A DNA stretch of 64,000 nucleotides, taken from Trema orientale (Eukaryota > Streptophyta > Magnoliopsida > Rosales > Cannabaceae). The translations under genes and the position numbers were made by a program. Under the pieces are notes generated by a model. It made no database searches. It was not told where the DNA came from and worked only from the letters and a program-made list of their open reading frames with translations. The stretch is from contig JXTC01000026.1 of NCBI GenBank assembly GCA_002914845.1, positions 1,500,164 through 1,564,163 on the forward strand. The letters run 5' to 3'. Position 1 is the first letter of the stretch; each line of letters begins with the position of its first letter. Below, piece by piece: positions 1 through 11,837 of the stretch.

Positions 1-303
1 TAAGTATAAAGGGTTAAGGGAGAGAAACTCAGAATTCTGCATCAAAATTGTTTGGCAGTTTAAAGTTTAATTACAATGGATCCAGGTATGTCTATTACCT
101 ATGTTCTAATTGTGAAAATGATGAGTTCTAAGATCATTTGGAATTATTGATTATATGCATAATTAAAGAAAAACTTACATGTTCTTCCTGAGAACCTTAA
201 ATGTGAAAACTTATTTTCTGTCAACCTATGTATTCTTACTCCTGCAATATTCAGTGGGTACTTATTACGACAACCTTTTTTTTCTCTAGAAAGTGAAATT
301 TTA
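1..303. other. AT-rich sequence, no gene seen
   Basis: Nothing convincing is seen. Open frames here are short and resemble no protein I recognise. Confidence 0.5.
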
Positions 304-556
304 TTAACTAGAAATTGAAATTGTGGCAGCCACCGAGTGGGCAACCTCCCTTAAACTGAAGTATCCAGAACTGTTCTTGAAGGCCCAGGCTGCAAGAGCA
401 TGCATGAGCAGGATTATTAAATTCTCTCATGGTCCAACTAACGTGAAACAGACTAAGAGATTCTAAATTCGCTAGAAGCAAATGTGTAAGGGACCATACA
501 GGCGATTGTTTGGACTTTATAGCATTGATTGCCTCACGAGAATCTGAAATAAGACT
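304..556 (-). pseudogene. RNase H-like (RVT_3 type) C-terminal fragment, frameshifted
   Basis: Read on the minus strand from 556, the sequence gives the second half of a plant RNase H-like domain. The motif SDSREAINAIK carries the usual Asp after the fourth beta strand. Further on come a REFNNPAHA-type segment and LREVAHSVAATIS, ending in a natural stop at 304-306. Between PAHA and the remainder the frame shifts by four bases because ATGC is duplicated (about 398-405). The N-terminal half with the first catalytic Asp is absent, and stops lie upstream of 556. It is a dead fragment of either a LINE-borne RNase H or a stand-alone RNase H-like gene; the sequence does not decide which. Confidence 0.6.
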
Positions 557-720
557 TTATTATGACAACTTGTTGTAGTACTAGAACTTACATTATTTGA
601 TTCCATGGAGTTAAACATTTAGGAATATACATCACTTGAAAATTAAATTTTTCACGTCAATGGAGTCGAGAGATTTTAACTTATTGGGATTTTTTTTCCC
701 TTTATTTAATATAAAGGAAA

Positions 721-920
721 ATATTTATGTTCTTACTTATGTGCCTCTTAATAAGATTGATAAATGTATTATGTATGGGTGGGTTCATTTAATTAGGAAA
801 TGAAAACTAAAATACCCGACATATTTATGTTCTTACTTATGTGCCTCTTAATAAGACAGATAAATGTATTATGTATGGATGGGTTCGTTTAATTAGGAAA
901 TGAAAACTAAAATACCAGAC
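721..920. repeat. 100-bp tandem duplication
   Basis: Bases 721-820 are repeated directly at 821-920 with only a handful of substitutions. The array borders the truncated 3' end of the hAT relic and probably arose by local duplication. It has no coding content. Confidence 0.9.
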
Positions 921-939
921 ATGAGGCAGAGGTACAATA

Positions 940-1928
940 ACTAGTCTACCACATAAACTTCAAAGTGTTTCATGCCATCTTGAACACACAAATTAATAAT
1001 ATGACATGCACATTTTTGGTGCAAAAGTGTACCACCATGAGGTGGTCTTAAGGTTGTCTTGAATAGTTTAATAACAGCATTGTTTGCAGATGTATTATCA
1101 AAAGTGATGCTCAAAACATTTTCTTTGATACCATATAAATCATAAACTTCCATATAATGGTATTATAAATATTAGTGGCATCATGTAGATAATTGATTTT
1201 ACGAAAAGCAATAAGTCTTTTCTGAAAAATCTAATTTTTATCCACATAATGGGCAGTCGCAAATAAATAACCAGTTTTTGCATGACCTGTCCGCAAATCA
1301 GAAGTGTTTGCAACAGATGTCAAACATGTGTTATACTCATGAATCAATTTTTCTCTCATTCCTCGAAAGACTTTCAAGCAATTTGCTATAGTAGTTGTTC
1401 TTGAAACTGTCATATGTTGTGGGTTGTAAGCATTTTGAATGTATTCTTCAAAGGCAAGATTTTCAGACATATTGACTGGATGTTGTGTACTAGACAAATA
1501 TCTAACATGCCACTCTCTGGCATTTTGTGGATTATATGACCAGTTGAAGATGCTGCTATCAAGGCTAAATGAATTAAAAAGTTGTTTGGCGGCTCTCTAC
1601 ACCACCACTTTGTTTTGATTTACATTTTTTTAAGTGTCTATCTAAATGGTCAGTACCAGTAGAAGGTTTACCTTTGTAAGATTGTTTGGCAAATTGCCCT
1701 TTCCTCCATAACACCTTTTTCATTAGGATGCATCTCTAGATCAAAATATTATCAAACTATTGAGGTATGTTGGACTTTAATCTTTCCTCCATGCGATGAG
1801 GCTTCAACTTCACTAGCACGAGCTTGAGACTGAGGAGCAATCTCTTCTAAAGGTTCATTATGTTCTTCATTTTCATCATTTAACAAATTTCTAAGATTTG
1901 CTGCTGCACTCCCACCTAATGAAGCCAT
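940..1928 (-). pseudogene. hAT-family transposase relic (BED finger to catalytic core, C-terminus missing)
   Basis: On the minus strand a start codon at 1928-1926 opens a Gly/Ala/Glu-rich leader (MASLGGSAAANLRNLL). Next comes a degraded BED zinc finger whose His and Cys ligands survive in GTDHLDRHLKKC (about 1625-1665). A stretch leading to YNPQNAREWHVRYLSS and VSRTTT (about 1395-1530) follows, then LFATAHYVDKN (about 1231), and finally the core block SITFDNTSANNA with CACHIINLCVQDG (941-1153). These are the ordered landmarks of RICESLEEPER-type hAT transposases. The frame is broken by several stops and shifts, and the C-terminal dimerisation region is absent, so it cannot encode an active enzyme. 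No terminal inverted repeats or 8-bp target duplication could be assigned. Confidence 0.75.
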
Positions 1929-3639
1929 TGCTAAAATAAATTTAAAAATTGATTAGTGATAATGCTAATATACTCACATAATATATTATAAATTTTATTC
2001 CAATAATTCTATATTGTTATTTAAAAACTAATCTAAAATAAAATATGGATAATTAATAAGTGGCCAAACAATTCATGAATAATGTTTTCAAACTAACATT
2101 ATTTGTTTTTATAATTATCTTATTGCTATATATATATATATATATCTAGGTATATGTTTAAGTTTTAGACCACGTTTACCACCAAAAAAAAATAATAAAA
2201 TAAAAAGTTTTAGACCACGACATCATACTTTTCTGTACCATGATTGTAGGTTTGCTTTATTAACATATTTTAATTTTCAATTACCTAAGCAAATCACACA
2301 TTATGCGCGATTTTAATATTCTAACTCATTTTTATTTTTGTTTTCGTTTATTTAATTTAATTTTCTTAATGATTTTGTTAAATTTGTTTTTGTCTTGCAC
2401 ATGGGTCGTTTGATTAGTGCCATACGTAAAACTAAAATGAAAAATAGAAGATATCAAAATAGTCATATTTAAAGCCCAAGCAAGACCAAGCAAGTCCATT
2501 TTGGGGCTTCCTTTTTAAATTCTCCAGAGCCCAAGCAAAACTCCACTGACTTGTCATTCTCCTCTGGCCGTATGTCTCTCGAAGTCAGCCTACAAACCCG
2601 GCTTTTTTTTTTTTTTTTTCGTGTCCAGAAGCTTTTAATTTCTAGGTTACGTAAAGCTTTCAATCTCTCACTCTCTCTCAAGTATCTCTTTGATTTCTGG
2701 GCTACAATACCTTATATTTGTGTTGTTTTCTAAAGTTTAAATAAATAAAACCCACAAACCAAATAATATCAAGCAAATTAAAATGAACAAGAAAAAAAAA
2801 GCAGAATAATAAGCTATAAATCCGGGCCATGTATTGGGTGCGGCAATTACTGCATGTAAAAGGACATATGGCTGGTACTAACTTCATTTAGAGAGAGTAG
2901 TGCTCAATTTCTTCTAAGTTAAGAGTTCAGACCTTTGAATCGAAGACTGACTTATGCTTTCACACCTCTTCTGCTCAATTTGCCAATGGGAACGTGCAAT
3001 GCAAAGGAAAGAAATGGCTTCTCTGATCTATCCTTTCTTTTTTCACTTACCCTTTTTTTAACTTATTTTTCTCAGCTAATCTTCTTCTTCTTTCTAATTT
3101 CACTTTCTAACTAACTGTAACATCCAATCCAATCCAGCTAATGTGAAATAATTGTGAAACCCAATAAAGAGACAGTCAAGAAGAGCAGATGAAAAAATTA
3201 ACGCATCTGTTTAGCTGGACTAAAAAATAATATAATTATTGTTTTATTGGCCATAATGGGCTGGCCCGTCATAGGCCTCTGGAGGCTGGCTCGGACAATT
3301 CTGTGAACTTCAGTGGGCCAGGCTCCCATGGGCTTCAAAATCAGAGCTCAGTCTAGCCCACAATTAGTACACGGGTTGGGCCAGTCTATCTACAGTATTT
3401 GGATGGGCCGGTCCATCCTGATATTGTAGCAGAACAGACTTGGGTTGGCCCACAGGCCACAGTTCATAGTTGTATCTCTGTCTTTTAATAAAAAGTAAAG
3501 CAACAATTTAGAAGACTGGTAACTACATGCCAATCAGGAAAATTTATTGCCAATTTGCAAACAATAAAGATATTTATTTATCACCTTTATTTATTTGTTA
3601 ACTTTAGACTTTATTTTGAGAATACTGATAGTAACAAAT
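1929..3639. other. Intergenic AT-rich DNA with a GGCCCA-rich patch
   Basis: No gene is seen. A TA dinucleotide run lies at about 2128-2145 and a T run at about 2603-2619. Around 3246-3465 the base composition changes: many GGGCC/GGCCC/TGGGCC strings appear in an otherwise AT-rich field, as in similar patches at about 12230-12420 and 63905-64000. This is probably a degraded dispersed repeat. Confidence 0.4.
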
Positions 3640-4400
3640 AATGTGGTTACGGAAGTAACTAATTTAGTTTTCAGTTTCTAAATTGATTTTTGGAAGCTAA
3701 TAAGTAATTAATTGGGAAACCAAAACCAGTTTGGTAACTATTTTCTAGTGCAAATAGGATTTTTGAAACCAGAAATCAATTCAGTTTTTAGCTATGAATT
3801 GGTTACTTCTATTAAGGAATGAGGTAACTTCAAACCATTAGCCAATCTACCTTTTAATTTATATTGATCATTGATTTCCAACAATCACATAAGTTATTAA
3901 AAATCATAAACCAATTAGTGATTGGTTTCCATGAAATAATCAAGTTATAGGAAAAAATCAATAGCTAATCTAGTTTCTAATTAGCAGATTATTTAATAGT
4001 TTCTAGAAACCAATCTTATTACTAAAACTAGTAACTAGATAGGAAAAAATCAATAGCTAATCTAGTTTCTAATTAGCAGATTATTTAATAGTTTCTAGAA
4101 ACCAATCTTATTACTAAAACTAGTAACCAGATCTTGATTGCAAACTAAAAACTAATCAAGTAACTAGAAATTAGTAGTTAGTTTGGTTTTCAATTGCATA
4201 TTAGCTATTGTTTCCAACAACTACTTAAGTTACTAGAAACCAATAACTAGATTTTGAATGAACTAGAAACTAATTAATGGCTCGTTCAAGAAACCAACCA
4301 AGTTACTAGAAACTAGTAGCCAAACCTAGTTTCTAGTTTACATATTGTTTATTGGTTTCGAGAAATCAATCTAGTTATTAAAATCAGTGACCATGTCTTG
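3640..4400. repeat. GTTACT/AGTAAC-rich degenerate repeat field
   Basis: About 760 bp consist of loosely repeated words such as AGTTACTAGAAACTAGTAACC, CCAATTAG and TTTCTAGAAACC on both strands, so the block is partly self-complementary. Within it, a 92-bp unit is directly duplicated almost perfectly (3947-4038 and 4039-4130). The same vocabulary forms the cores of the foldback repeats at 37480, 46222, 52540, 54000 and 63430. Here the AT-rich palindromic arms of those copies are not evident. Confidence 0.65.
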
Positions 4401-5626
4401 ACTACGAATAAAAAAACTGTTGGTTAAAATTTATGAAAAACGTGACAAAATCAATAAGTGGAAGCTTGGAAAGCAAAAAGTTTTCTGAATTTTAGTTTTC
4501 ATAAAAACTATTTAGGATTTTTGTTATGGTTTAAATATATATAAGAAATATACATCAACTAGTGACTCTTCCTTCCTAAGTACCAAGCTTGAAACATCAG
4601 AGGTATGTCGACACCTTGATCGTGATCAACCTTTAAATGAGAATCCAAGAACTCTAAATAGCCTCCAATGGTGTCTTCAAGAATTTTTCTCTCTCTCTCT
4701 CTCACTCTCTCACTCACTTTTCTCTTAGTTTTCTGTGGTAGCTGCTAAAGTAATGTTTTTTAACAATTGAAATTATACACACAAGGAGAAAGGGTTTTGG
4801 CCAGCCCATACCCTAGGGCTAGCTGAATACTACTCTAGGGAGCAAATTAGGTAGGCTTTTTCCATTAACTATTTTCTCTCTTTTGTGACTGCCTGGATAA
4901 CCTTTTGAGTCCAATTTGTTGATCTTATACAACCCAATATATTTGTGAAGGTTGGGGACCCAAATGGACTTATTTAATTCAAGCTCCAGTAGACAAAGAC
5001 CCAGTTTTAATTAACTCTTAATATAAGTGGGCTTATTTTACTATTTATGGACTTATCCCCACCATAAGTCCAATATGCACACTTAAATTAAATAAATATC
5101 ACAAGATACTTTATAATTAGAATTATATCTATTAGATAATTAATATTTTCATGTGTATCCCCAAATGAATATCAATAATTAGAGCAAGGTAAAATTATTA
5201 TTTTGCTCTTCTCATTGCATCTTTCAACTCCTTGATATAAGACTACGTCTAATGGATGACCAGACTTAAAGTCTTCAATTAATAAGATAACTAATTTTTA
5301 TTAATTATTTAGCTAAGGTTTAAATCACCCAAGCTCTTACAGGTCCTTAAGATGGTATACACTTCTCCATGTAATATAGTTGTAGTTTCCATATATATAA
5401 ATATATTTCTCAGTATCTATAATAATGCATTAACAAAATGCCAGGGTTTAGTTTAACATCTCAAATAATATAAATAATAAATACGAGTTCATCAATTATT
5501 TCAGGATTAAGAAATACATGCATTAATTATTAAGTTTATGAGAATATGTTCTTATCAGCGATACTTATTATGAGAACATATTTCACATGGTCCTTATTTA
5601 ATATTTTTACACACCAAAACTTTTTG
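4401..5626. other. AT-rich intergenic DNA
   Basis: No gene is seen. A CT-rich microsatellite lies at about 4688-4723. Open frames are short and unlike known proteins. Confidence 0.45.
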
Positions 5627-5970
5627 TGTAACACCACTGGGTCTCACCCAAAAGTGCTAGCTTGAAGGTGAGACCCAGTGGTGTTACATTTGGTATTCAA
5701 AGCCGACCCAGTCCATACTTATGTGGGCCTTGGAAGGTTGCCACGAGTCAGAATCGTGGTGAATGTGGACCCCGCCCGTAGGGGTTATATGTGGGCTATT
5801 GAATATAGAACCCCTAGCGAGGACGCTAGGCCCTTAACGGGGGGAGATTGTAACGCCCCAAGTCCCACATCGGGTATACTTTGGGAAGATCATGGGTATT
5901 TAAGTGATGGTCTATGAGCCCAAAAGTACCTTCAAGCTAGCACTTTTGGGTGAGGCCCAGTGGTGTTATA
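5627..5970 (+). mobile_element. TRIM-type miniature LTR retrotransposon with rearranged 5' LTR
   Basis: The parts of a non-coding LTR element are compressed into 344 bp. The 3' LTR (5849-5970) starts TGTAACGCCCCAAG, carries the widespread plant word GTCCCACATCGGG and ends TGTTATA. A purine tract (GGGGGGAGA, about 5838-5847) lies directly before it. After the left end, TGGTATTCAAAGCC (from 5691) resembles the initiator-Met tRNA primer site TGGTATCAGAGCC. The element is flanked by the 5-bp direct repeat TTTTG (5622-5626 and 5971-5975). The 5' LTR is abnormal: 5627-5688 is a perfect 22-bp inverted repeat with an 18-nt loop. Its left part is an inverted copy of the last 43 bases of the 3' LTR and its right part a direct copy of the LTR end. 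There is no coding capacity. Confidence 0.8.
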
Positions 5971-6289
5971 TTTTGTATATGGTCATACCAATATAGTTTA
6001 AGGCACACTATAAATGTATAAAATCTTGTAATACGATCCAAGAGAAGTTGAAAACTTCTCTTATTAGTTGTGAACATTCTTATTTGATTTAATTAGAGAA
6101 AATATATCTCAATTTTAATAAACAACTTTATTAAAATATTTTTATAATAAATAAATCATGGAACATTTAATATTTATTATTGTACAATAATCAAATATTA
6201 TCACAAATATTATGCATGAAGTATCATTTTATTATCTAAAATTCTCAATAAATATCCAAAATTAATTCATACTTTTTAGGTATTATCTT
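5971..6289. other. AT-rich intergenic DNA
   Basis: No gene or clear repeat is seen between the TRIM target duplication and the next GTTACT-rich stretch. Confidence 0.4.
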
Positions 6290-6480
6290 AACAATATTAG
6301 TTATTGGTTTCCACTGATTACACAACTTATTGAAACCAATAACCATAACTTGAAAGAAAACTAAAAACCAATTGGTTATTAATTTCCATGGTCCGATTGG
6401 TTATTAGTTTTCAACAGTTAATCTCTTAACTTGAAGCAAATAGCCAAATTGGTTTATAGTTGTAAATTGAATACTATAGT
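6290..6480. repeat. GTTACT/TGGTTA-type repeat remnant
   Basis: The stretch has the same words as 3640-4400 (TTATTGGTTTCC, AACCAATTGG, GTTTTCAACAG). It may be the continuation of that field, separated by the TRIM and AT-rich sequence. Confidence 0.45.
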
Positions 6481-6746
6481 TTCCAATTACTTTTGTAATT
6501 ATTATTATTGTTTTTGTTGTTATTTTTTGCAAATGAATAATTGGAATCCTCTAACATTTTGGCAACCACCACCACTGCCCATTTCAAACACTCCCTTGCT
6601 CGAAATTGCTTTTTTATCTTCGCCATTGACATTGGCCTCCGCAAATTAAACGGAACATCTCTACCGCTGCAACACTTGCCTCTGTTACTCGATGATCAAA
6701 AACCAAATCAATAATTAAATCATCAAGAGGCTACGCCTCAGAAATT

Positions 6747-6875
6747 TCATATTTCAAAATGAGATTCGAAAATTTCTTGCATATTCACAGCTCCATCGAT
6801 TTCTAAACCTTCTATCATTCTTTCTTGGATCTTCTTGAGCCTGGCTTTAAACTTCTTATTAAGTTTTTCATGTAA
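6747..6875 (-). CDS. Possible terminal exon of an unknown gene
   Basis: On the minus strand, a pyrimidine-rich acceptor ending TTTTCCAG is followed by an open stretch of 42 codons ending in TGA at 6747-6749. The product is charged and helix-like (KKFKARLKKIQERMIEG, then MQEIFESHFEI) and reads more like protein than the surrounding DNA. No matching upstream exon was found and no family is recognised. It may be an exon of a decayed gene or chance. Confidence 0.2.
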   Translation of the reverse strand, partial: LHEKLNKKFKARLKKIQERMIEGLEIDGAVNMQEIFESHFEI

Positions 6876-7445
6876 CTGGAAAAGATGGAATATTTCTATA
6901 AATCACCATATGGAAATAAGTAAAATGGCATGATCATATTTGTGGCATTATTTTGTAAAAATTGTGGCTGGCCGTCTTTTTCTCTTTTAATTTAGACAAT
7001 CAATTATTATTTTACTGTAACTGATTCATTATTAGATGAAAATTTAATGGATAAAAAAATTATGTTTTTGTCAAATTTGACATATAAAATAGGTGCCTGT
7101 GCAATTCTTTTTCAGTCTTTGGGGTAGTAACATAACTGTGTTTCGTATATGGGCGTTAATATAGCTTTGACATAACTCAAGTGATGTTAATGTAATTTTT
7201 TTTTCATTTCATTTTTGGATTTGATTCTCCAATGAACAGTTTCTCTTGTCCTTTGGAAAATTCGCCCAAAAGCAATTGTTTTGATTATCATAAAGATGAC
7301 AACAATACTTTGAATAAATATTGAGGATTCATAGCTCCGAAAATTGTCCATAAAAAAGAATGTAAAATCCCTGACGTCTATCGAAAATTGTTGTTTTCTT
7401 CTCCTCTCCTGTCTACTCTCATATAGCCTCTGAACAATTAGTTTG

Positions 7446-8520
7446 CACTACTAAAAAAGAGACCAACTACGTCACTTGAACCACGTTGTTTTCTAAAAAA
7501 AGTGACGCGGTTGAGCCACGTACCACATTATTTCCGCAGAAAGCGACATGGTATATTATTTTATTTAATACCACGTCACTTTCTGCAAAAGCGACGTGGT
7601 AGGGATGAACGTACCACGTCGTTTATATAATGAGCGATGTGGTTGGCCATATATCATGTCGCTTATTATTTTATTTAATACCACGTTATTTTTTATTTTA
7701 TTTAATGCACATCGCTTTTTACAAAAACGGTGTGGTAGGGGACCCATTTCATCAATCTGCACTCACAAAAAATACTCTATCACGACCATCCATTCAAACC
7801 CATCAACCTCACCAAATCGTCCCCCAACCCAATTAGAACAAACCCAAAATTTTCAGTACATTCTCATTCAAACTCTACTCATTTCGAATTTCAGATACAT
7901 CTCTCTCTTATTTCAGTTTCTTCAATTTTTAGGTCTTTGAAAATTTATGTAATAGTCTTTTTTGATCTTATAGATGTAGATTCTTAAGGTTTTCGACCAT
8001 CATCGACAATGCTGAGGCGCAGAAAGAGAGGCAAGGGAGGAAGAGACACTATAAATGTTTGGGCAATGGTTCATGAAGATGGTGATTTGACGTTTGGCTC
8101 GTAGAGATAGTGTGAAGCGCGTGTATCATTAGTCTGATCTACGAAGAAACTAGCAGGGTGATTAAGATTTTTTAGAACACTGTAACCTACACCGACCGAG
8201 CACGTGGCAAAGTACGCAGGGGAGGAAGACGACACATATTACGTCGCTTCCTAGAAGAGTGACGTGGTATCCCCCAAAAGCGACGTGATAAGATCCTAAT
8301 AGTTGATAATTTATGGCCTATCATGTCGCTTTCTATACAAGCGATGTGATAAGTCAATATACCACGTCGCTTTTTATACAAGCGACGTGGTTGGCCAGCA
8401 TACCACATTACTTTTAAAGCGACATGGTATGACGTGGGGTTACACGTCACTCGTTAAGTGACGTGATGTCTCTACCACGTCACCCTATAAGTAATGTGAA
8501 AAACGTTTTCTATAGTAGTG
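7446..8520. mobile_element. Non-autonomous CACTA transposon (family 1)
   Basis: The element begins CACTACTAAAAAAG and ends TCTATAGTAGTG, the terminal signature of CACTA (EnSpm) elements. Both subterminal regions carry many copies, in both orientations, of a word close to CCACGTCGCTTT / AAAGCGACGTGG, often as adjacent head-to-head pairs. This is typical of CACTA transposase-binding arrays. The interior, about 7740-8180, has no transposase. Flanking trinucleotides are TTG and TTA, so a 3-bp target duplication is imperfect or lost. Open frames here are by-products of the repeats. Confidence 0.8.
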
Positions 8521-11267
8521 TTAGATGAAATTTCTTAAAAGTGCACAAAGGCAAAATAATTATTTAGAGATTTGAATACAAAAACAAATAAATTAAGGAC
8601 CAAATTGCCAAACAGTGAAACACTAAGGATAATATTGTGAAATTTCTCCCATCACATGGCATTTCAACGAAATTTTCGTATGGAAAAGGGGGAAAAAACA
8701 GCTAAGGGATACTAAGAAAACAATATGTTAACCACCGCAATTCAAGAGAAAAAGATTAAGATATAAAAGTTCGGAGCTTTGGCATTTTCAGACCAATTTC
8801 CAACCATGGTTTTGTACATTTAGCTTCCCCACAAAGCCCTCAAGAAAATAATAAGAATAAAAAGGTTGAGTTTCTTTCCCCGACCATGCCAAGGTTTGGC
8901 ACAAACGACGTCGTTTGAGTTTGTTGTATAATGAGCTTGTCTCTTCTACCATCGCACTCGTTTCATTCTTTAAAAAATCATTTCGTAACAAATGAGTAAG
9001 GCTTTTGCCGCTGCGATTTAGCCAATTTTATTGTTCATTCAATGCACCATATATATATGGTTTATGCCTATGTCCCAAACATGCGGTTTGAAGTGATTAA
9101 GAGAAATCAAATCAAGCTAAACCAAACTACACTTATATTTGCAGTGTGACGCAATTTAGGTTCTAGGGTTTGAATAAAAGCTTTTGACTTTGAGTTCGAA
9201 AACTTTTGATCAATTGAAATCTTAGTATTTCTTTGCTTCTAAATTAATTAATTCGTAAGAAAAAAAATTGATTACATGCTACTTGTAAAATTGCAATATC
9301 TGAAGTAAAAAGTTTTAATTCAAAAGTTGGAAAAGTAACAAAACATCAATTAAAAAAATCATACAAAGTATATTATGGTGCGGTGTGGCTTGAACTGCGA
9401 AAAATTGTCTGCATCATGCAGTTTGAAGAGTATATAAGCTGGACAAAATCAAATAAGTGAAAAAATCAATGAGTTGGTGCGGTGCATGTGATTTGACCCA
9501 TTTCTACAGTGTGTCGATATATTATTATGTATTTAACAACCCTAGAGAAGGTTTGACTCCCTATGTTTTCTTTAAAAGAAATCTAATAGGGATATCAACG
9601 CAGAGCAGGACCGATTTTAGGTTTTTACTATCCTCGTCTCAATTATTATTTTATTATACTATTCCCGCATCATTTACTATTTAATTTGATGCGGAGCAAT
9701 TTTGGAAAATTCTCATCGGAGATCAGTTTCTCTATTGGTACATCGGGGTCTCCGTTTGGAATTATCATCTTGAATTAATTAAATAATTCTATGTTGGTCC
9801 AATTTTTTTAAAAGTATAAATATATCAAAAAAATTAAAATTAAAGTTACTTTTATTGAAAATTTCAATTTTAGCTTAAATCCATTGGAATTATAATTTAA
9901 TAAAAGACTTAAATAACAAAAAAAATATCTAAATAAAGCTTTAACATGTTAGAGTTGTCAAATATAAAATATTTGATACCAAAATTATATAGCATGTTCA
10001 TTCATTCAAAAAGCTAATACAATCCCAAATAACTGAAACAATATTAGTATATGACTATATATTATTAGATTTTTTTTTAAAAAAATCTAATTAAATTATT
10101 ATTATATAAAAAACAGAAATTAACTTATATATAATCGGGGCGGGTCAGTGCAGGGGACTCGATCCCAAGCCCGCCCCTCCTTGCTAAATATTAAACCAGA
10201 AAATTCTCGCTCCATGCTCCACACTATTTATAATGGTGAAAGTTTGCCTCATTTGGGCTGGTGCACTACGATGCACCACCCTGTTCGATGAAATTAACAT
10301 CTCTAAAATCTAAAGAAAAATGTAAGGGGGATTATATATATATATATGTCTTATCTTGGCATAAAGACACCCTTTTGACAAGTAAAATAACTGAAAAAGA
10401 CAATTTAAGAAAGAAAAAAAAAAGAGAGGTATCCCATCTTCACCTTCTCCCTCTTTTCAATTTTTAGAGGTCAGTCTCACTCTAATTTTCCATAGGTCAT
10501 TCTCGTTCTAATTTTCCTTCCATCTTTTCTCTTTTTTTTTCTTCATCTATCCTTCACTCCCAACAAAAACAAAAACATATAAAAATATTCATTTTCTATC
10601 AAATTGAAATTTTATTTATGAATATATTATTTTATGTATACATACATTCAATTTCATATAATAATTTTTTTTCTAAATTGAATTATGTTTATACTTGATA
10701 GTCATACAACCTGAATTTATATATATGGTTTTGCACCTAGTTTGCTTTTTTTTTTTTCTTTTTCTTTTTAAGTAGTTTAGATTTCATTTTCCCGTTTTAA
10801 TTATTTGTTTATCTCATATTTTTTGTTTCAATAATTCGATATTTTCATCATAAGATTATAAATTGACAATTCATTTTAGTTGATGGATTTATAGGGAAGA
10901 AAGTTAGTGTTAAAGGGTGTTTGGGGTGCTTTTAATATGACTTTTAAAATCTTGTCCTGGCTTGTCTTCGTATTTTTTATGGAGGTGTCTTAAGAATAGT
11001 ATGGGATGCAAATATAGTTCCCCAACTTTTAAACATATTCTCAAGAGAAAAGTATATGTATACCCTTTTTTAAGCATATTTACATGTATATATATATATA
11101 TATATCAGTTTTTACTTTTATTTTAGTTATACATATTTTGGAGAAATGTAGAATACAAATATTTTATACATGAAATATATATAGTAGTATACATTTCATA
11201 ATATGTACCATAGATATAATTTTATACTGTAAATATAAACTATATATAAATATATATAATTAAATAT
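8521..11267. other. Long AT-rich intergenic stretch
   Basis: No gene is supported. Short open frames at 8788-8991, 9457-9684 and 10261-10467 show no recognisable motifs. TA runs occur at about 10333-10349 and 11088-11106, and T runs near 10747 and 10514. Confidence 0.45.
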
Positions 11268-11515
11268 GGTTGCCAATCCAGTAGGTATTTTTTTTTTTGT
11301 GTACCTATGTGTATATTTTTTTTTTAGCCGTTGGATCATTATCTAATAGTAATTCAATAGTTATAATGAAGTGCATGAAAAGACGTGCATCATTAATACT
11401 ATTTCTCTCTCTTACTTTTTACTATAAAAAAATATGCATGATAAATTTTTATTGGCCAAATTGATACCTATGCATAGGTAAAAAAAAAAAAAAAAAACTT
11501 ACTGGATTGATGCCC
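11268..11515 (-). mobile_element. Mutator-type MITE, copy 1 (9-bp target duplication)
   Basis: The 248-bp element is bounded by related inverted ends: GGTTGCCAATCCAGTAGG at the left, and ACTGGATTGATGCCC at the right. The 9-bp direct repeat ATTAAATAT sits immediately outside both ends (11259-11267 and 11516-11524). The interior shares the words AGCCGTTGGATCA, GACGTGCATCATTAAT and CCTATGCATAGGT with 21786-22037, in the opposite orientation. A 9-bp duplication is characteristic of the Mutator superfamily. There is no coding capacity. Confidence 0.8.
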
Positions 11516-11572
11516 ATTAAATATATACCACATATATTTTGTATATGAAATATACACTTAAAAACGAGCTTG

Positions 11573-11837
11573 NNNNNNNNNNNNNNNNNNNNNNNNNNNN
11601 NNNNNNNNNNNNNNNNNNNNNNNNNNNNNNNNNNNNNNNNNNNNNNNNNNNNNNNNNNNNNNNNNNNNNNNNNNNNNNNNNNNNNNNNNNNNNNNNNNNN
11701 NNNNNNNNNNNNNNNNNNNNNNNNNNNNNNNNNNNNNNNNNNNNNNNNNNNNNNNNNNNNNNNNNNNNNNNNNNNNNNNNNNNNNNNNNNNNNNNNNNNN
11801 NNNNNNNNNNNNNNNNNNNNNNNNNNNNNNNNNNNNN
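11573..11837. other. Assembly gap (265 N)
   Basis: Unsequenced bases. A poly-A run follows directly at 11838. Nothing can be said about the content. Confidence 1.

Noticed and set aside
3947-4130. 92-bp repeat as the start of a satellite array
   Set aside because: Only two copies are present and the neighbouring sequence is only loosely similar, so it is a local duplication.
7596-7940. 114-codon frame inside CACTA family 1
   Set aside because: Lies across subterminal repeats and a Pro/Asn-rich spacer; no transposase motif.
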